Positions 1-7,747 of a DNA stretch of 18,534 nucleotides are shown one piece after another; positions within the stretch are counted from its first letter, which is position 1, and each line of letters begins with the position of its first letter. This DNA is from Faecimorpha stercoravium. GTDB taxonomy: Bacteria; Bacillota; Clostridia; Lachnospirales; Bianqueaceae. Both the position numbers and the translations under genes were made by a program. The notes beneath the pieces are model-generated. The model searched no databases. It was not told the origin of the DNA and worked only from the letters and a program-made list of their open reading frames with translations. Location: the NCBI GenBank assembly GCA_018712555.1, contig DVGT01000024.1, positions 1 through 18,534 on the forward strand, written 5' to 3'.

Positions 1-1
1 T

Positions 2-43
2 CAAAAACAGCCTCATCACATGGATGATACTGTTGTAGCGTAA
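2..43 (+). CDS. Possible C-terminal end of a transposase, partial
   Basis: One plus-strand frame runs from the window edge to a TAA at 41-43 and encodes QKQPHHMDDTVVA. It stops 25 bases before the hairpin at 69-89, which is where a transposase gene reading toward glnS would be expected to end. There is no recognisable domain in 13 residues, so the call rests only on position inside the inferred insertion-sequence end. The other two plus frames also stop within 40 bases. Confidence 0.2.
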   Translation, partial: QKQPHHMDDTVVA

Positions 44-68
44 TGGATAGATTCCCATGGTAGCGAAA

Positions 69-89
69 AGCCCCGAAGGAATCGGGGCT
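69..89. terminator. Hairpin terminator between IS end and glnS, probably bidirectional
   Basis: AGCCCCGA pairs perfectly with TCGGGGCT around a 5-base loop. On the minus strand the stem is followed directly by TTTT, so it can end the glnS transcript about 60 bases after its stop codon. On the plus strand a run of seven T lies at 100-106, about 10 bases past the stem, which is a weaker arrangement. The hairpin seems to belong to the insertion sequence and to be shared by both converging transcripts. Confidence 0.6.
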
Positions 90-147
90 AATGTTAAAAT
101 TTTTTTGGGACATTTTCAAAAATGCTTGACATAGTTTTTTCATAAAT

Positions 148-1824
148 TTAATTCGCAAGAATAGGCTTAAAGGAACTCTTAAGCGCGACAGTACGATTGA
201 TCACAAGCTGCTTGCTTGTGGTCTCCTTGGGATCCACTACAAAATACCCATTGCGGACAAACTGGAAATGGTCTCCCGGTTCCGCCCGCAGAATCGAAGG
301 CTCGATCATCGCGTCCTCTACGACTTCTAGCGAGTTCGGATTGACATCATAATCCTGGGTCTCTTCATTATAAGTGAAAAGATGATCATACAGGCAGACT
401 TTGGCCTGTACCGCCGCAAAAGCCGCTACCCAGTGAATAGTTCCTTTAACCTTACGGGTATCGCAGTTGCCGCCGCGCGTCTCCGGATCATAGGTACAAT
501 GCAGCTCTATCACATTTCCATCCGCGTCCCGAGCCACTTCCTGGCAGGTGACAAAATAAGCCCCCATCAGGCGAACCTCTTTCCCCGGTGCCAGACGGAA
601 GAATTTTCCTACCGGCTTCTCCATGAAATCGTCGCGTTCGATATACAGCTCCTTCGCAAAAGGAACTTCCCGGCTCCCCAATTCCGGATTCTCCGGATTA
701 TTCGAGATTGTGAAAAATTCAATCTGCCCCTGCGGATAATTCGTAATCACGACCTTCAGGGGATGAATCACGCCCATGATACGCTGGGACTTCATCTTCA
801 GGTCCTCACGAACACAGTGCTCCAAATAGGAATAGTCAATCACAGATCCCCGTGCTTTCGCGACTCCCGTACTGGTGATAAAACTCTTGATGGATTCCGG
901 CGTATATCCACGCTTCCGAAGTCCTGCCAATGTAGGCATACGCGGGTCATCCCAGCCATTCACCACACCATTTTCCACCAGCGCTCGCAGCTTCCGCTTA
1001 CTCGTCACAATGTTGGTGATCTCCATCCTGGCAAACTCAATCTGCCTAGGCGGATGCGGAAAGATCCCTACTTGCTCTACAAACCAGTTATATAAAGGCC
1101 GGTGATCTTCAAACTCAAAGCTGCACAGCGAATGGGTGATTCCCTCGATCGCGTCTGACAACGGATGCGCAAAATCATACATCGGATAGATGCACCACTT
1201 GTCTCCTGTCCTGTGATGATGTGCATAGTTGATGCGGTACATGACAGGATCTCTCATGTTGATATTGGGAGAAGCCATATCAATCTTGGCTCTCAAAACA
1301 TGAGATCCCTCCGGAAATTCGCCGGCACGCATCCTCCGGAACAGATCCAGATTCTCTTCCACACTGCGCTCTCTCCAAGGGCTTTCTTTTCCTGGCTCTG
1401 TCAATGTTCCTCTATACTCCTTCATCTGCTCAGGAGTCAGATCATCCACATACGCCAGCCCCTTCTGGATCAGGATCTCTGCAAACTCATACAGCTTATC
1501 GTAATATTCAGATGCATAGAACAGGTTGTCCCACTGAAATCCCATCCAGCGGATATCTTCCATGATGGAATCCACATACTCCGTATCTTCCTTAGTGGGA
1601 TTCGTATCGTCAAAGCGCAGATTGCATCGGCCGCCGTACTTGGCCGCAGTCCCAAAGTCAATGCAGATGGCTTTGATATGACCGATATGCATATATCCAT
1701 TGGGCTCTGGAGGGAACCGCGTCACCACTTGGGTGTATACGCCCTCCGCCAAATCTTTGTTAATTTCTCGTTCGATAAAATTATCTGCCTCCGGCAGATC
1801 CGGGCGCTTTTCGTTGTCTACCAC
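148..1824 (-). CDS. glnS: Glutaminyl-tRNA synthetase
   Basis: Charges tRNA-Gln with glutamine in the cytosol using ATP. The 558-residue product has the class I synthetase signature PPEPNGYMHIGH at residues 38-49 and the second ATP-binding motif VTSKRKL at 273-279, which is the GlnRS form of KMSKS. The tail contains the two anticodon-binding beta-barrels, with the INRTVALK region near the C terminus, and the length matches bacterial GlnRS without an extra Yqey domain. Start is GTG at 1824, with AGGAGG centred near 1835 and an 8-base spacing. It stands alone after a 199-base spacer filled with repeat units, so it is probably transcribed separately from the ABC-F gene upstream. Many Firmicutes use the GatCAB route instead of GlnRS; both can coexist in Clostridia. 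The leader has no T-box consensus. Confidence 0.97.
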   Translation of the reverse strand: MVDNEKRPDLPEADNFIEREINKDLAEGVYTQVVTRFPPEPNGYMHIGHIKAICIDFGTAAKYGGRCNLRFDDTNPTKEDTEYVDSIMEDIRWMGFQWDNLFYASEYYDKLYEFAEILIQKGLAYVDDLTPEQMKEYRGTLTEPGKESPWRERSVEENLDLFRRMRAGEFPEGSHVLRAKIDMASPNINMRDPVMYRINYAHHHRTGDKWCIYPMYDFAHPLSDAIEGITHSLCSFEFEDHRPLYNWFVEQVGIFPHPPRQIEFARMEITNIVTSKRKLRALVENGVVNGWDDPRMPTLAGLRKRGYTPESIKSFITSTGVAKARGSVIDYSYLEHCVREDLKMKSQRIMGVIHPLKVVITNYPQGQIEFFTISNNPENPELGSREVPFAKELYIERDDFMEKPVGKFFRLAPGKEVRLMGAYFVTCQEVARDADGNVIELHCTYDPETRGGNCDTRKVKGTIHWVAAFAAVQAKVCLYDHLFTYNEETQDYDVNPNSLEVVEDAMIEPSILRAEPGDHFQFVRNGYFVVDPKETTSKQLVINRTVALKSSFKPILAN

Positions 1825-1849
1825 GAGTCGCTCCTCCTTTTCTTAATTT

Positions 1850-1877
1850 TGCATATGACCACATAGAAAACTGTCAA
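1850..1877 (-). promoter_or_regulatory. Second candidate glnS promoter inside unit D
   Basis: On the minus strand a perfect TTGACA (1872-1877) is followed after 16 bases by TATGCA (1850-1855), a three-of-six match to the -10 box. It would start transcription only about 20 bases before the glnS start codon. It is weaker on the -10 side than the candidate at 1989-2017. Confidence 0.3.
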
Positions 1878-1898
1878 ACCACGTCTATCGTATCACAA
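1862..1898. repeat. Half copy (unit D) of the double-hairpin repeat
   Basis: 35 of 37 bases are identical to the right-hand part of unit C at 1964-2000, offset by 102 bases. Only the right arm of the outer hairpin and the promoter-like edge are present. The -10-like edge has decayed from TATAAT to TACGAT on the minus strand. It lies 37 bases upstream of the glnS start. The left half, which would hold the inner hairpin, is missing or replaced by the glnS ribosome-binding region. Confidence 0.8.
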
Positions 1899-1902
1899 CA
1901 GG

Positions 1903-1996
1903 ACTTCCTTCGGAGTTTGACGCCCCTTGGCGGCAAACTCGAGGCGTGGTTCAATTGCTACGGCATAGAAAACTGTCAAACCACGTCTATTATATC
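1903..1996. repeat. Full copy (unit C) of the double-hairpin repeat, upstream of glnS
   Basis: Same family as the two units upstream of lepA. It keeps the inner hairpin at 1913-1940, in which GAGTTTG and CAAACTC enclose CGCC and GGCG around a 4-base loop with one mismatch. The outer hairpin has arms AGGCGTGGT at 1942-1950 and ACCACGTCT at 1980-1988. The loop between the outer arms has diverged strongly from the lepA copies, while both stems are retained. Orientation relative to the downstream gene is the same as at lepA. Confidence 0.85.
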
Positions 1997-2017
1997 ACAA
2001 GTCGCTTCCCTTGAAAA
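1989..2017 (-). promoter_or_regulatory. Candidate glnS promoter with extended -10 at the edge of unit C
   Basis: On the minus strand TATAAT (1989-1994) is preceded by TG one base upstream, an extended -10 element. A weak -35 TTTTCA (2012-2017) lies 17 bases away. Transcription would begin inside the outer hairpin and give a leader of roughly 155 bases that contains units C and D before glnS. The -10 belongs to the repeat itself. Confidence 0.5.
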
Positions 2018-2023
2018 GGCCCC

Positions 2024-3619
2024 TTAGATCAAATTCCGAAATTCCAGATATTCTTCATATCCCATCGGCTTATCGATCAGGCCTTCCGTCGTAAATTCGA
2101 TGATACGATTCGCAATCGTCTCCATCATCTGATGGTCATGCGTCGAAAACAGCACAACCCCCTTGAAATCTGCCAGTCCGTTATTGACTGCCGTGATGGA
2201 TTCCAGATCCAAGTGATTGGTAGGCTGATCCAGGAGCAGCACATTCGAACCAAACAGCATCATACGTGCCAGCATGCACCGTACCTTCTCCCCTCCGGAG
2301 AGCACCTTTACCTTCTTATATACCTCATCCCCGGAGAACAGCATTCTGCCTAAGAAGCCCCGCAGATATGTCTCCGTGATATCTCCTCGGGAGTATTTCT
2401 GCAGCCATCGAATGAGATCCTCATCCGAATCCGCAAAATATGCGGTGTTATCCTTGGGAAAGTAGGATTGGCTGGTCGTATTGCCCCACTTAAAGGTTCC
2501 CTCATCCGGTTCCATCTCACCCATTAAGATCTGGAAAAGTGTAGTTACACTATTCTCGTTATTCCCTAAAAATGCCACCTTATCCGTCCGCTCAATCCGG
2601 AAAGATATATTATTGAGCACCTTCACTCCGTCGATCGTCTTCGAAAGGTTCTCTACCGTGAGCACTTCTTTGCCCACCTCTCTGTCCATCGTGAATCCTA
2701 CAAAAGGATATCGTCTGGACGATGCCGGCAGTTCTTCGACTGTCAGCTTTTCGATCAGCTTCTTACGAGACGTGGCCTGTCTGGATTTTGATTTATTCGC
2801 CGAGAACCGCTGAATGAAGTTTTGCAGTTCCTGAATCTTCTCCTCATTCTTACGGCTCTGATCCCTAAGCATCCGCTGCATGAGCTGACTGGATTCATAC
2901 CAGAAATCATAGTTACCGGTATACATACGAATCTTATTATAATCAATATCTACGATATGCGTGCATACATTATTCAGGAAATGACGGTCATGGGATACCA
3001 CGATGACGGTTCCCTCATAATCCATCAGGAAGTCCTCCAGCCAATGTACCGACGATACATCCAGATGGTTTGTGGGCTCGTCCAGCAGGATGATATTGGG
3101 TTCCCCAAAGAGCGCCTGCGCGAGAAGCACCTTCACCTTCTCCGCATCGCTCAGGCTTTCCACCGTCACATATAATTTATCCAAGCTGATTCCCAGCCCC
3201 TGCAGAAGTTTCCCCGCCTCCGTCTCCGCTTCCCAGCCATTAAGTTCCGCAAACTCACCTTCCAGTTCAGAGGCTCTGATCCCATCTTCCTCAGAAAAGT
3301 CCGGCTTGGCATATAAAGCATCCTTCTCCTGCATGATCTCATACAGACGAGGATTCCCCTGAATAATCGTATCCAATACCGTAAAAGAATTATAAGCGAA
3401 GTGATCCTGCTTCAGAATCGACATCCTCTGTCCCGGTGTGATGGACACTTCTCCGGTAGCATCTTGAATCTCTCCCGATAAGATCTTTAGAAATGTGGAT
3501 TTCCCGGCTCCATTCGCTCCGATAATCCCGTAGCAATTGCCATCGGTAAACTTCAGGTTTACATCAGAAAATAGCTTCTGTCCGCCATACTGCAGGCCGA
3601 CATCGGTGACTGTAATCAT
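2024..3619 (-). CDS. ABC-F family ATPase, YkpA/YbiT type
   Basis: Soluble protein with two ATP-binding cassettes and no membrane segments; ABC-F proteins act on the ribosome in translation or antibiotic protection. With the start chosen here it has 531 residues. Cassette 1 has Walker A GANGAGKST (34-42) and LLDEPTNHLD (178-187), but its signature is LSDAE (156-160). A charged linker at about 240-305 is followed by cassette 2, where Walker A reads GNNENSVTT (352-360), the signature LSGGE (440-444) is intact, and Walker B reads LLLDQPTNHLD (461-471) with Q in place of the catalytic E. So one composite ATP site looks intact and the other degenerate. ATG at 3619 is preferred because AGGAGG lies at 3624-3629. 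An in-frame ATG 60 bases upstream would overlap thiI by 49 bases. The 11-base gap to thiI suggests cotranscription. The NBD2 lysine loss resembles B. subtilis YkpA as I remember it. Confidence 0.93.
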   Translation of the reverse strand: MITVTDVGLQYGGQKLFSDVNLKFTDGNCYGIIGANGAGKSTFLKILSGEIQDATGEVSITPGQRMSILKQDHFAYNSFTVLDTIIQGNPRLYEIMQEKDALYAKPDFSEEDGIRASELEGEFAELNGWEAETEAGKLLQGLGISLDKLYVTVESLSDAEKVKVLLAQALFGEPNIILLDEPTNHLDVSSVHWLEDFLMDYEGTVIVVSHDRHFLNNVCTHIVDIDYNKIRMYTGNYDFWYESSQLMQRMLRDQSRKNEEKIQELQNFIQRFSANKSKSRQATSRKKLIEKLTVEELPASSRRYPFVGFTMDREVGKEVLTVENLSKTIDGVKVLNNISFRIERTDKVAFLGNNENSVTTLFQILMGEMEPDEGTFKWGNTTSQSYFPKDNTAYFADSDEDLIRWLQKYSRGDITETYLRGFLGRMLFSGDEVYKKVKVLSGGEKVRCMLARMMLFGSNVLLLDQPTNHLDLESITAVNNGLADFKGVVLFSTHDHQMMETIANRIIEFTTEGLIDKPMGYEEYLEFRNLI

Positions 3620-3630
3620 AAATCCTCCTC

Positions 3631-4839
3631 TTATGCTTCCTCTTTTTCGATCTGACGGCCCAGACGCAGTGTCACGCATTCGCTTTCTGCTACCGCCTTT
3701 TCGATCGCCTCTTCGATATTTGTCAGATTCTGCTCACTCTTTTCAATCCGATCCAGGTGCGGCTTGGTCTCCGGATGCTTGGCTACGAAGATCGTACAGC
3801 AGTCCTCGTACGGCAAGATCGACGTCTCATAGGTATCAATCTTTTGGGCTACCTGGATAATCTCCTGCTTATCAAAACCAATCAACGGACGAAATACGGG
3901 CATTGTGCATACTGCATTGGTACAATACAGGCTCTGCAGTGTCTGGCTGGCTACCTGTCCCAGGTTCTCTCCCGTGACAAGCGCCATCGCCTCCTCATTC
4001 CGCGCGATCTTCTCCGCAATGCGCATCATGATTCTGCGCATAATGATGGTCAGCTGATCCTGCGGGCACCGATCATAAATATCCAACTGGATATCCGTGA
4101 AAGGCACAATATACAAACGAATATTACCGGAATACACACTGAGGCGTCTGGCCAGTTCGATCACCTTATCCTTCGCCCGGTCCGTGGTATACGGGTGTGC
4201 ATGAAAATAAACCGCACACAGCTCCACACCGCGCTTGGCAATCATATATCCGGCCACAGGGCTGTCAATCCCGCCGGAAAGCAGCAGAGCCGCCCGATTC
4301 TTCGGGGATACCGGCATACCTCCCAGTCCCGGTAAGATCTTAGAGAACACATAGACACGGTTCCTGAGTTCTGTCCAGATGATGACCTGCGGATGATGTA
4401 CATCCACCTTCCACTGCGGAAAGGCCTCGAGCACCCTCTCCCCGACTTTCGCCGCAATCTCGAGACTGTTCAGGGGATATTTCTTATTGGCTCGTCTCGC
4501 TTCCACCTTAAAAGTGATCGGCGCCGGATTCTCTCCATAGGTTTCTTTCAGATACTCGATCGTATGGTTACAGATAGACTCCATGGAATCCTCCGTAAAC
4601 ACGCTGGCCGGACACAATCCAATGATCCCGAAGACCTTACTGAGAGGCTCTATCGCATCCTCGATCCGTTCCTCTCCCACCGGTTCGACTAAAAGTCTTC
4701 CCTGTTCCTTCGTGATCGCATACCGTCCCAGGCGCTCCAGGCGCTCCTTGATATTCTGAATCAGCAAATTCTCAAACTGATGCCGATTATTTCCTTTGAT
4801 CGCAATCTCTCCGTATTTCACCAACAAGCCGTTTTGCAT
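3631..4839 (-). CDS. thiI: tRNA 4-thiouridine synthetase ThiI
   Basis: Adenylates U8 of tRNA and transfers sulfur to make 4-thiouridine; in some bacteria it also feeds sulfur to thiazole synthesis. The 402-residue protein has an N-terminal ferredoxin-like region, a THUMP RNA-binding domain at about 60-165 and a PP-loop SGGIDS at 188-193. There is no C-terminal rhodanese domain, as in B. subtilis ThiI, so sulfur should come directly from a partner cysteine desulfurase. That partner is encoded immediately upstream, 21 bases away. The conserved ILPYEDCCT segment near residue 345 carries the candidate sulfur-handling cysteines. Start ATG at 4839 has AAGGAG about 7 bases upstream. The short form argues against a role dependent on rhodanese-type persulfide transfer. 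Confidence 0.96.
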   Translation of the reverse strand: MQNGLLVKYGEIAIKGNNRHQFENLLIQNIKERLERLGRYAITKEQGRLLVEPVGEERIEDAIEPLSKVFGIIGLCPASVFTEDSMESICNHTIEYLKETYGENPAPITFKVEARRANKKYPLNSLEIAAKVGERVLEAFPQWKVDVHHPQVIIWTELRNRVYVFSKILPGLGGMPVSPKNRAALLLSGGIDSPVAGYMIAKRGVELCAVYFHAHPYTTDRAKDKVIELARRLSVYSGNIRLYIVPFTDIQLDIYDRCPQDQLTIIMRRIMMRIAEKIARNEEAMALVTGENLGQVASQTLQSLYCTNAVCTMPVFRPLIGFDKQEIIQVAQKIDTYETSILPYEDCCTIFVAKHPETKPHLDRIEKSEQNLTNIEEAIEKAVAESECVTLRLGRQIEKEEA

Positions 4840-4860
4840 GCCATACTCCTTCTATTTTTT

Positions 4861-6027
4861 CTACCGCCTTGGCTTCATCCGCCGCAGCATAGGAATCGTC
4901 TGTTTCAGGGCTTCCACCGTCTCGTCCATCTCTTCCTGGGTATTATACATGGATAGGCTGAATCGCACGGACTGATCCATTTGTTCGCGCGTGAGCCCTA
5001 TGGCCGAAAGAGCCGGACTTTTTTCCTCCGGTTTGTTGGAGGAACAGGCGGATCCTGAAGAAATAAATATACCATAATCTTCAAGACTATGCAAGAGGAC
5101 TTCGGAACGAACATCTTGAAATCTCACATTGAGCACATGCGGCGCTCCCTCCTGGGGTGATGGGCCATTCGTCCATACCTCTGGGATCTCTTTCTGAATC
5201 CGTTCCCACAGGTATAATTTCAATTTCTGCACATAGGCGCTATGTCCCGTCAGGTCCTCTGCCGCCTCCTGCACCGCCTGTCCCATTCCCGCGATTCCTG
5301 GCACATTTTCCGTTCCAGATCGCATCTTCTTCTCCTGTCCTCCCCCTCGAATCAGGGGGGAAATCATAAGTCCCCGCCGCACATACAGGCAGCCAACCCC
5401 TTTGGGGCCATGAAACTTATGGGCGCTGGCGCTTAAGAGATCCACATGCCATTTCGCCGGATATACCGGCAGTTTCGCAAAGCTCTGTACCGCGTCCACA
5501 TGAAAGAGCGCCTGACTTTCTGATGTTTCCAGAATCCTTCCCATCTCCTCGATGGGCTGAATCACACCCGTCTCGTTATTCACATGCAGACAGGTGATTA
5601 GGATCGTATCCGGACGCAGTTTCTGCCTGAGACTCTCCGGAAGAATCCGTCCGGTCTGATCCAGTTCCAGATACTCGATCTCATACCCCATGGCTTCCAG
5701 CGCTTTCAGCGTCTCCGTCGTCGCAGGATGCTCGCCCCTGGCCGTCAGGATATGACGTCCCAAACGTTCTCCCTTACGAGCGGCGGCCCAGAGAGCCGTA
5801 TTGATGCTTTCCGTCCCGCCCGAGGTAAAATAGAGCGTCGTCGGATCTACCTTCATGTACTCTGCCAAAATTCTCCTGGCCTTCGTCACATATCCTTCCG
5901 CTTGCTGTCCCTTGCGATGAAGCGACGAAGGATTCCCATAGGCATCCGCCATCGCTTCTGTCATCTTCGCGATCACGCCTTTCGAAGGTTTTGTCGTCGC
6001 CCCATTGTCCAAATAGATTTCTTTCAT
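4861..6027 (-). CDS. Cysteine desulfurase, NifS/IscS class, probable ThiI partner
   Basis: PLP enzyme that converts cysteine to alanine and holds the sulfur as a persulfide. Numbering from the ATG at 6027, the 388-residue product has H100 in RGEHPATTE, D178 in FHVDAVQSF, the PLP lysine K204 in SASAHKFHGPKG, and the catalytic cysteine C328 in SSGSACSSNK on the extended loop typical of the IscS/NifS group. The ATG at 6027 overlaps the rsmE stop codon by one base (TGATG), with TGGGGA about 8 bases upstream; an alternative ATG at 6042 lacks a ribosome-binding site. Adjacency to a rhodanese-less thiI mirrors the NifZ-ThiI pair of B. subtilis and suggests a dedicated tRNA-thiolation donor. No scaffold gene (iscU/sufU) is next to it. 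Confidence 0.94.
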   Translation of the reverse strand: MKEIYLDNGATTKPSKGVIAKMTEAMADAYGNPSSLHRKGQQAEGYVTKARRILAEYMKVDPTTLYFTSGGTESINTALWAAARKGERLGRHILTARGEHPATTETLKALEAMGYEIEYLELDQTGRILPESLRQKLRPDTILITCLHVNNETGVIQPIEEMGRILETSESQALFHVDAVQSFAKLPVYPAKWHVDLLSASAHKFHGPKGVGCLYVRRGLMISPLIRGGGQEKKMRSGTENVPGIAGMGQAVQEAAEDLTGHSAYVQKLKLYLWERIQKEIPEVWTNGPSPQEGAPHVLNVRFQDVRSEVLLHSLEDYGIFISSGSACSSNKPEEKSPALSAIGLTREQMDQSVRFSLSMYNTQEEMDETVEALKQTIPMLRRMKPRR

Positions 6028-6761
6028 CACATCTGTCCCCATTCGTATAAAAGCAGTGCGGTCGCAATCGGTCCCGCTGTTTCTGTTCGCAGAATGCGCG
6101 GTCCCAGCCCCGCTACCTTGGCGCCCGCGCCCACAAACGCTCTGACCTCATCCGGCTCAAGGCCGCCCTCCGGTCCGATGAGAATCGCTGCTTTCCTGGG
6201 ACGAGAGGCCGTCTGCAGGATACGTCGCAACGAATTTCTCCGTTCTTCCTCATAGAATACTAACACCATATCGTACTCTTTCAAACGTTCCATGCACTGT
6301 GTCAGACGAATCGGAGCCTCGACCTGCGGAATCCGGCCGCGCTGGCTCTGTTTTGCGGCAGATCGGCTGATCTTATTCCATCGCTGCACCTTATTTTCCG
6401 CCTTTTTCCCTTCTATATGAGATACCGACCTCGCCATCTGTACCGGTACAATCCGGCTCAGTCCTGTCTCCACGCCTTTCTCAATGATCCACTCCATTTT
6501 GTCCCCTTTGGGAATCCCTTGAAAGAGCGTAATCTCCATCTCGGGTTCCGTTTCCGCCGTTCGACGTGCATTAGCCCTGCACAGGAGCGTATCTCCTTCT
6601 ATCTCCTCAATCTGACAAATATAATCGGTTCCTTCTCCATCACAAAGGGTAATGGTATCGCCAATCCCCATACGCAAAACATGGAGGATATGGTGGGCGT
6701 CCTCGCGCACGCGCAAAAGATCGCCCTGGATATCCTCCTCAGGTATAAAAAATCTCGCCAT
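6027..6761 (-). CDS. rsmE: 16S rRNA m3U1498 methyltransferase RsmE
   Basis: SPOUT-class methyltransferase that methylates N3 of U1498 in 16S rRNA using S-adenosylmethionine. The 244-residue length is typical. An N-terminal PUA-like RNA-binding region is followed by the knotted SPOUT domain, with the cofactor motif LIGPEGGLEPDEV at 194-206 and LGPRILRTETA at 219-229. Its ATG overlaps the prmA stop by one base (TAATG), a coupling arrangement, and its own stop overlaps the next start in the same way. The order dnaJ-prmA-rsmE is that of B. subtilis dnaJ-yqeT-yqeU. The following gene there is mtaB (yqeV), whereas here a cysteine desulfurase takes that place. Confidence 0.96.
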   Translation of the reverse strand: MARFFIPEEDIQGDLLRVREDAHHILHVLRMGIGDTITLCDGEGTDYICQIEEIEGDTLLCRANARRTAETEPEMEITLFQGIPKGDKMEWIIEKGVETGLSRIVPVQMARSVSHIEGKKAENKVQRWNKISRSAAKQSQRGRIPQVEAPIRLTQCMERLKEYDMVLVFYEEERRNSLRRILQTASRPRKAAILIGPEGGLEPDEVRAFVGAGAKVAGLGPRILRTETAGPIATALLLYEWGQM

Positions 6762-7726
6762 TATGATTTCTTCTCACTGAGTATCGCAGCCCAGCTTCCT
6801 TTCTCTTTCACTTGTATCACCGAAAATCCTGCATCCTGAAGGGCCTTTTCCACATCTTCTCGTCTCTCTCGGATGATCCCCGAAGAGATAAAGATCCCGC
6901 CCGGTGCAAGAATCTGATATACGTCCTTACAGAAACCAATAATCACATCCGCGATGATATTGGCAACCACAAGCTGCGGCGTAACGCCTTGAAGCGCCGG
7001 AATCTTCATCAGATCTCCCTGGTGTACGCTCACACGATCCGCCACACCATTCTCTTTCACATTTTCTGCAGCTACTTCCACAGCCGCCGGGTCCAAATCC
7101 GTACAATACACACGCCCAGCTCCCAGCTTCGCCGCTGCGATTCCCAGGATTCCACTGCCGCAGCCTATGTCAAATACCGTCTCACCACCAGAAAGCTTCT
7201 GTTCGAGCATCTCTACACACATACTCGTCGTCTCATGTGTCCCGCTGCCGAAGGCCATACCGGGATCCATCTGGATCACCCGGTCTCCTTCCTGCACCTC
7301 TGCCGTAAGCCAGCTGGGAATCACAAAAATACTTCCAATATGAAACGGCTTATAATATTTCTTCCAGTTGTTTGCCCAATCCTCTTCCGCCATGCTGCAG
7401 ACATCGATCTGTCCGCTGCCCACCGGCAGAAACTCGCCAATCTGTTCTAACACCTGACGAATCTTGAGCTGCATCTCTTCCAGCTTCGCCGCATCATCCA
7501 GCTGTGCCTCCGAGAAATAGGTGCTGACCAGCACCTCCTCCCGATTCAGGTCCTTTAACAGCTCTTCGTCCACATAATCCCAATCCAGAGGATTCTTCTT
7601 CTGCATCAGAATATCCTTCGGGTCTGAAATCTCTACGCCCTTAGCGCCCAGTTCCTCTTCCAGTCGGTAACTCAGCGCTTCCACTGCCTCTGTCACAGTG
7701 TGTATCGTCATACGGTACCAGTTCAT
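6761..7726 (-). CDS. prmA: Ribosomal protein L11 methyltransferase PrmA
   Basis: Trimethylates lysines and the N terminus of ribosomal protein L11. The 321-residue product has an N-terminal substrate-recognition domain, the conserved PGMAFGSGTHETT block at 155-167 and the SAM-binding motif DIGCGSGILG at 186-195, followed by the NII post-motif in VVANIIADV. Length fits Gram-positive PrmA. ATG at 7726 has GAGGAG and AAGG just upstream. It sits 21 bases after dnaJ and is translationally coupled to rsmE, so it should share the heat-shock transcript. Confidence 0.97.
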   Translation of the reverse strand: MNWYRMTIHTVTEAVEALSYRLEEELGAKGVEISDPKDILMQKKNPLDWDYVDEELLKDLNREEVLVSTYFSEAQLDDAAKLEEMQLKIRQVLEQIGEFLPVGSGQIDVCSMAEEDWANNWKKYYKPFHIGSIFVIPSWLTAEVQEGDRVIQMDPGMAFGSGTHETTSMCVEMLEQKLSGGETVFDIGCGSGILGIAAAKLGAGRVYCTDLDPAAVEVAAENVKENGVADRVSVHQGDLMKIPALQGVTPQLVVANIIADVIIGFCKDVYQILAPGGIFISSGIIRERREDVEKALQDAGFSVIQVKEKGSWAAILSEKKS

Positions 7727-7747
7727 TCCTTGTCTCCTCTATTTGGC

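Larger units (their letters stand above)
1..132 (+). mobile_element. Right (3') end of an insertion sequence, partial
   Basis: This stretch lacks a housekeeping gene and ends just past the glnS stop. The segment at 106-117, read on the minus strand, gives TGAAAATGTCCC. The same 12 bases occur on the plus strand at 18449-18460, where a transposase-like frame begins. An outer ATGTC-containing stretch at 128-132 mirrors the outer ATGTCCCAG at 18429-18437. I infer that this is the 3' end of an element of the same family, lying on the plus strand and continuing left of the window. The exact boundary and any target duplication cannot be seen. Confidence 0.45.

Noticed and set aside
1825..2023. T-box riboswitch upstream of glnS
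   Set aside because: No T-box consensus (TGGNACCGCG-like) or terminator/antiterminator pair is visible; the spacer is filled by the repeat units.
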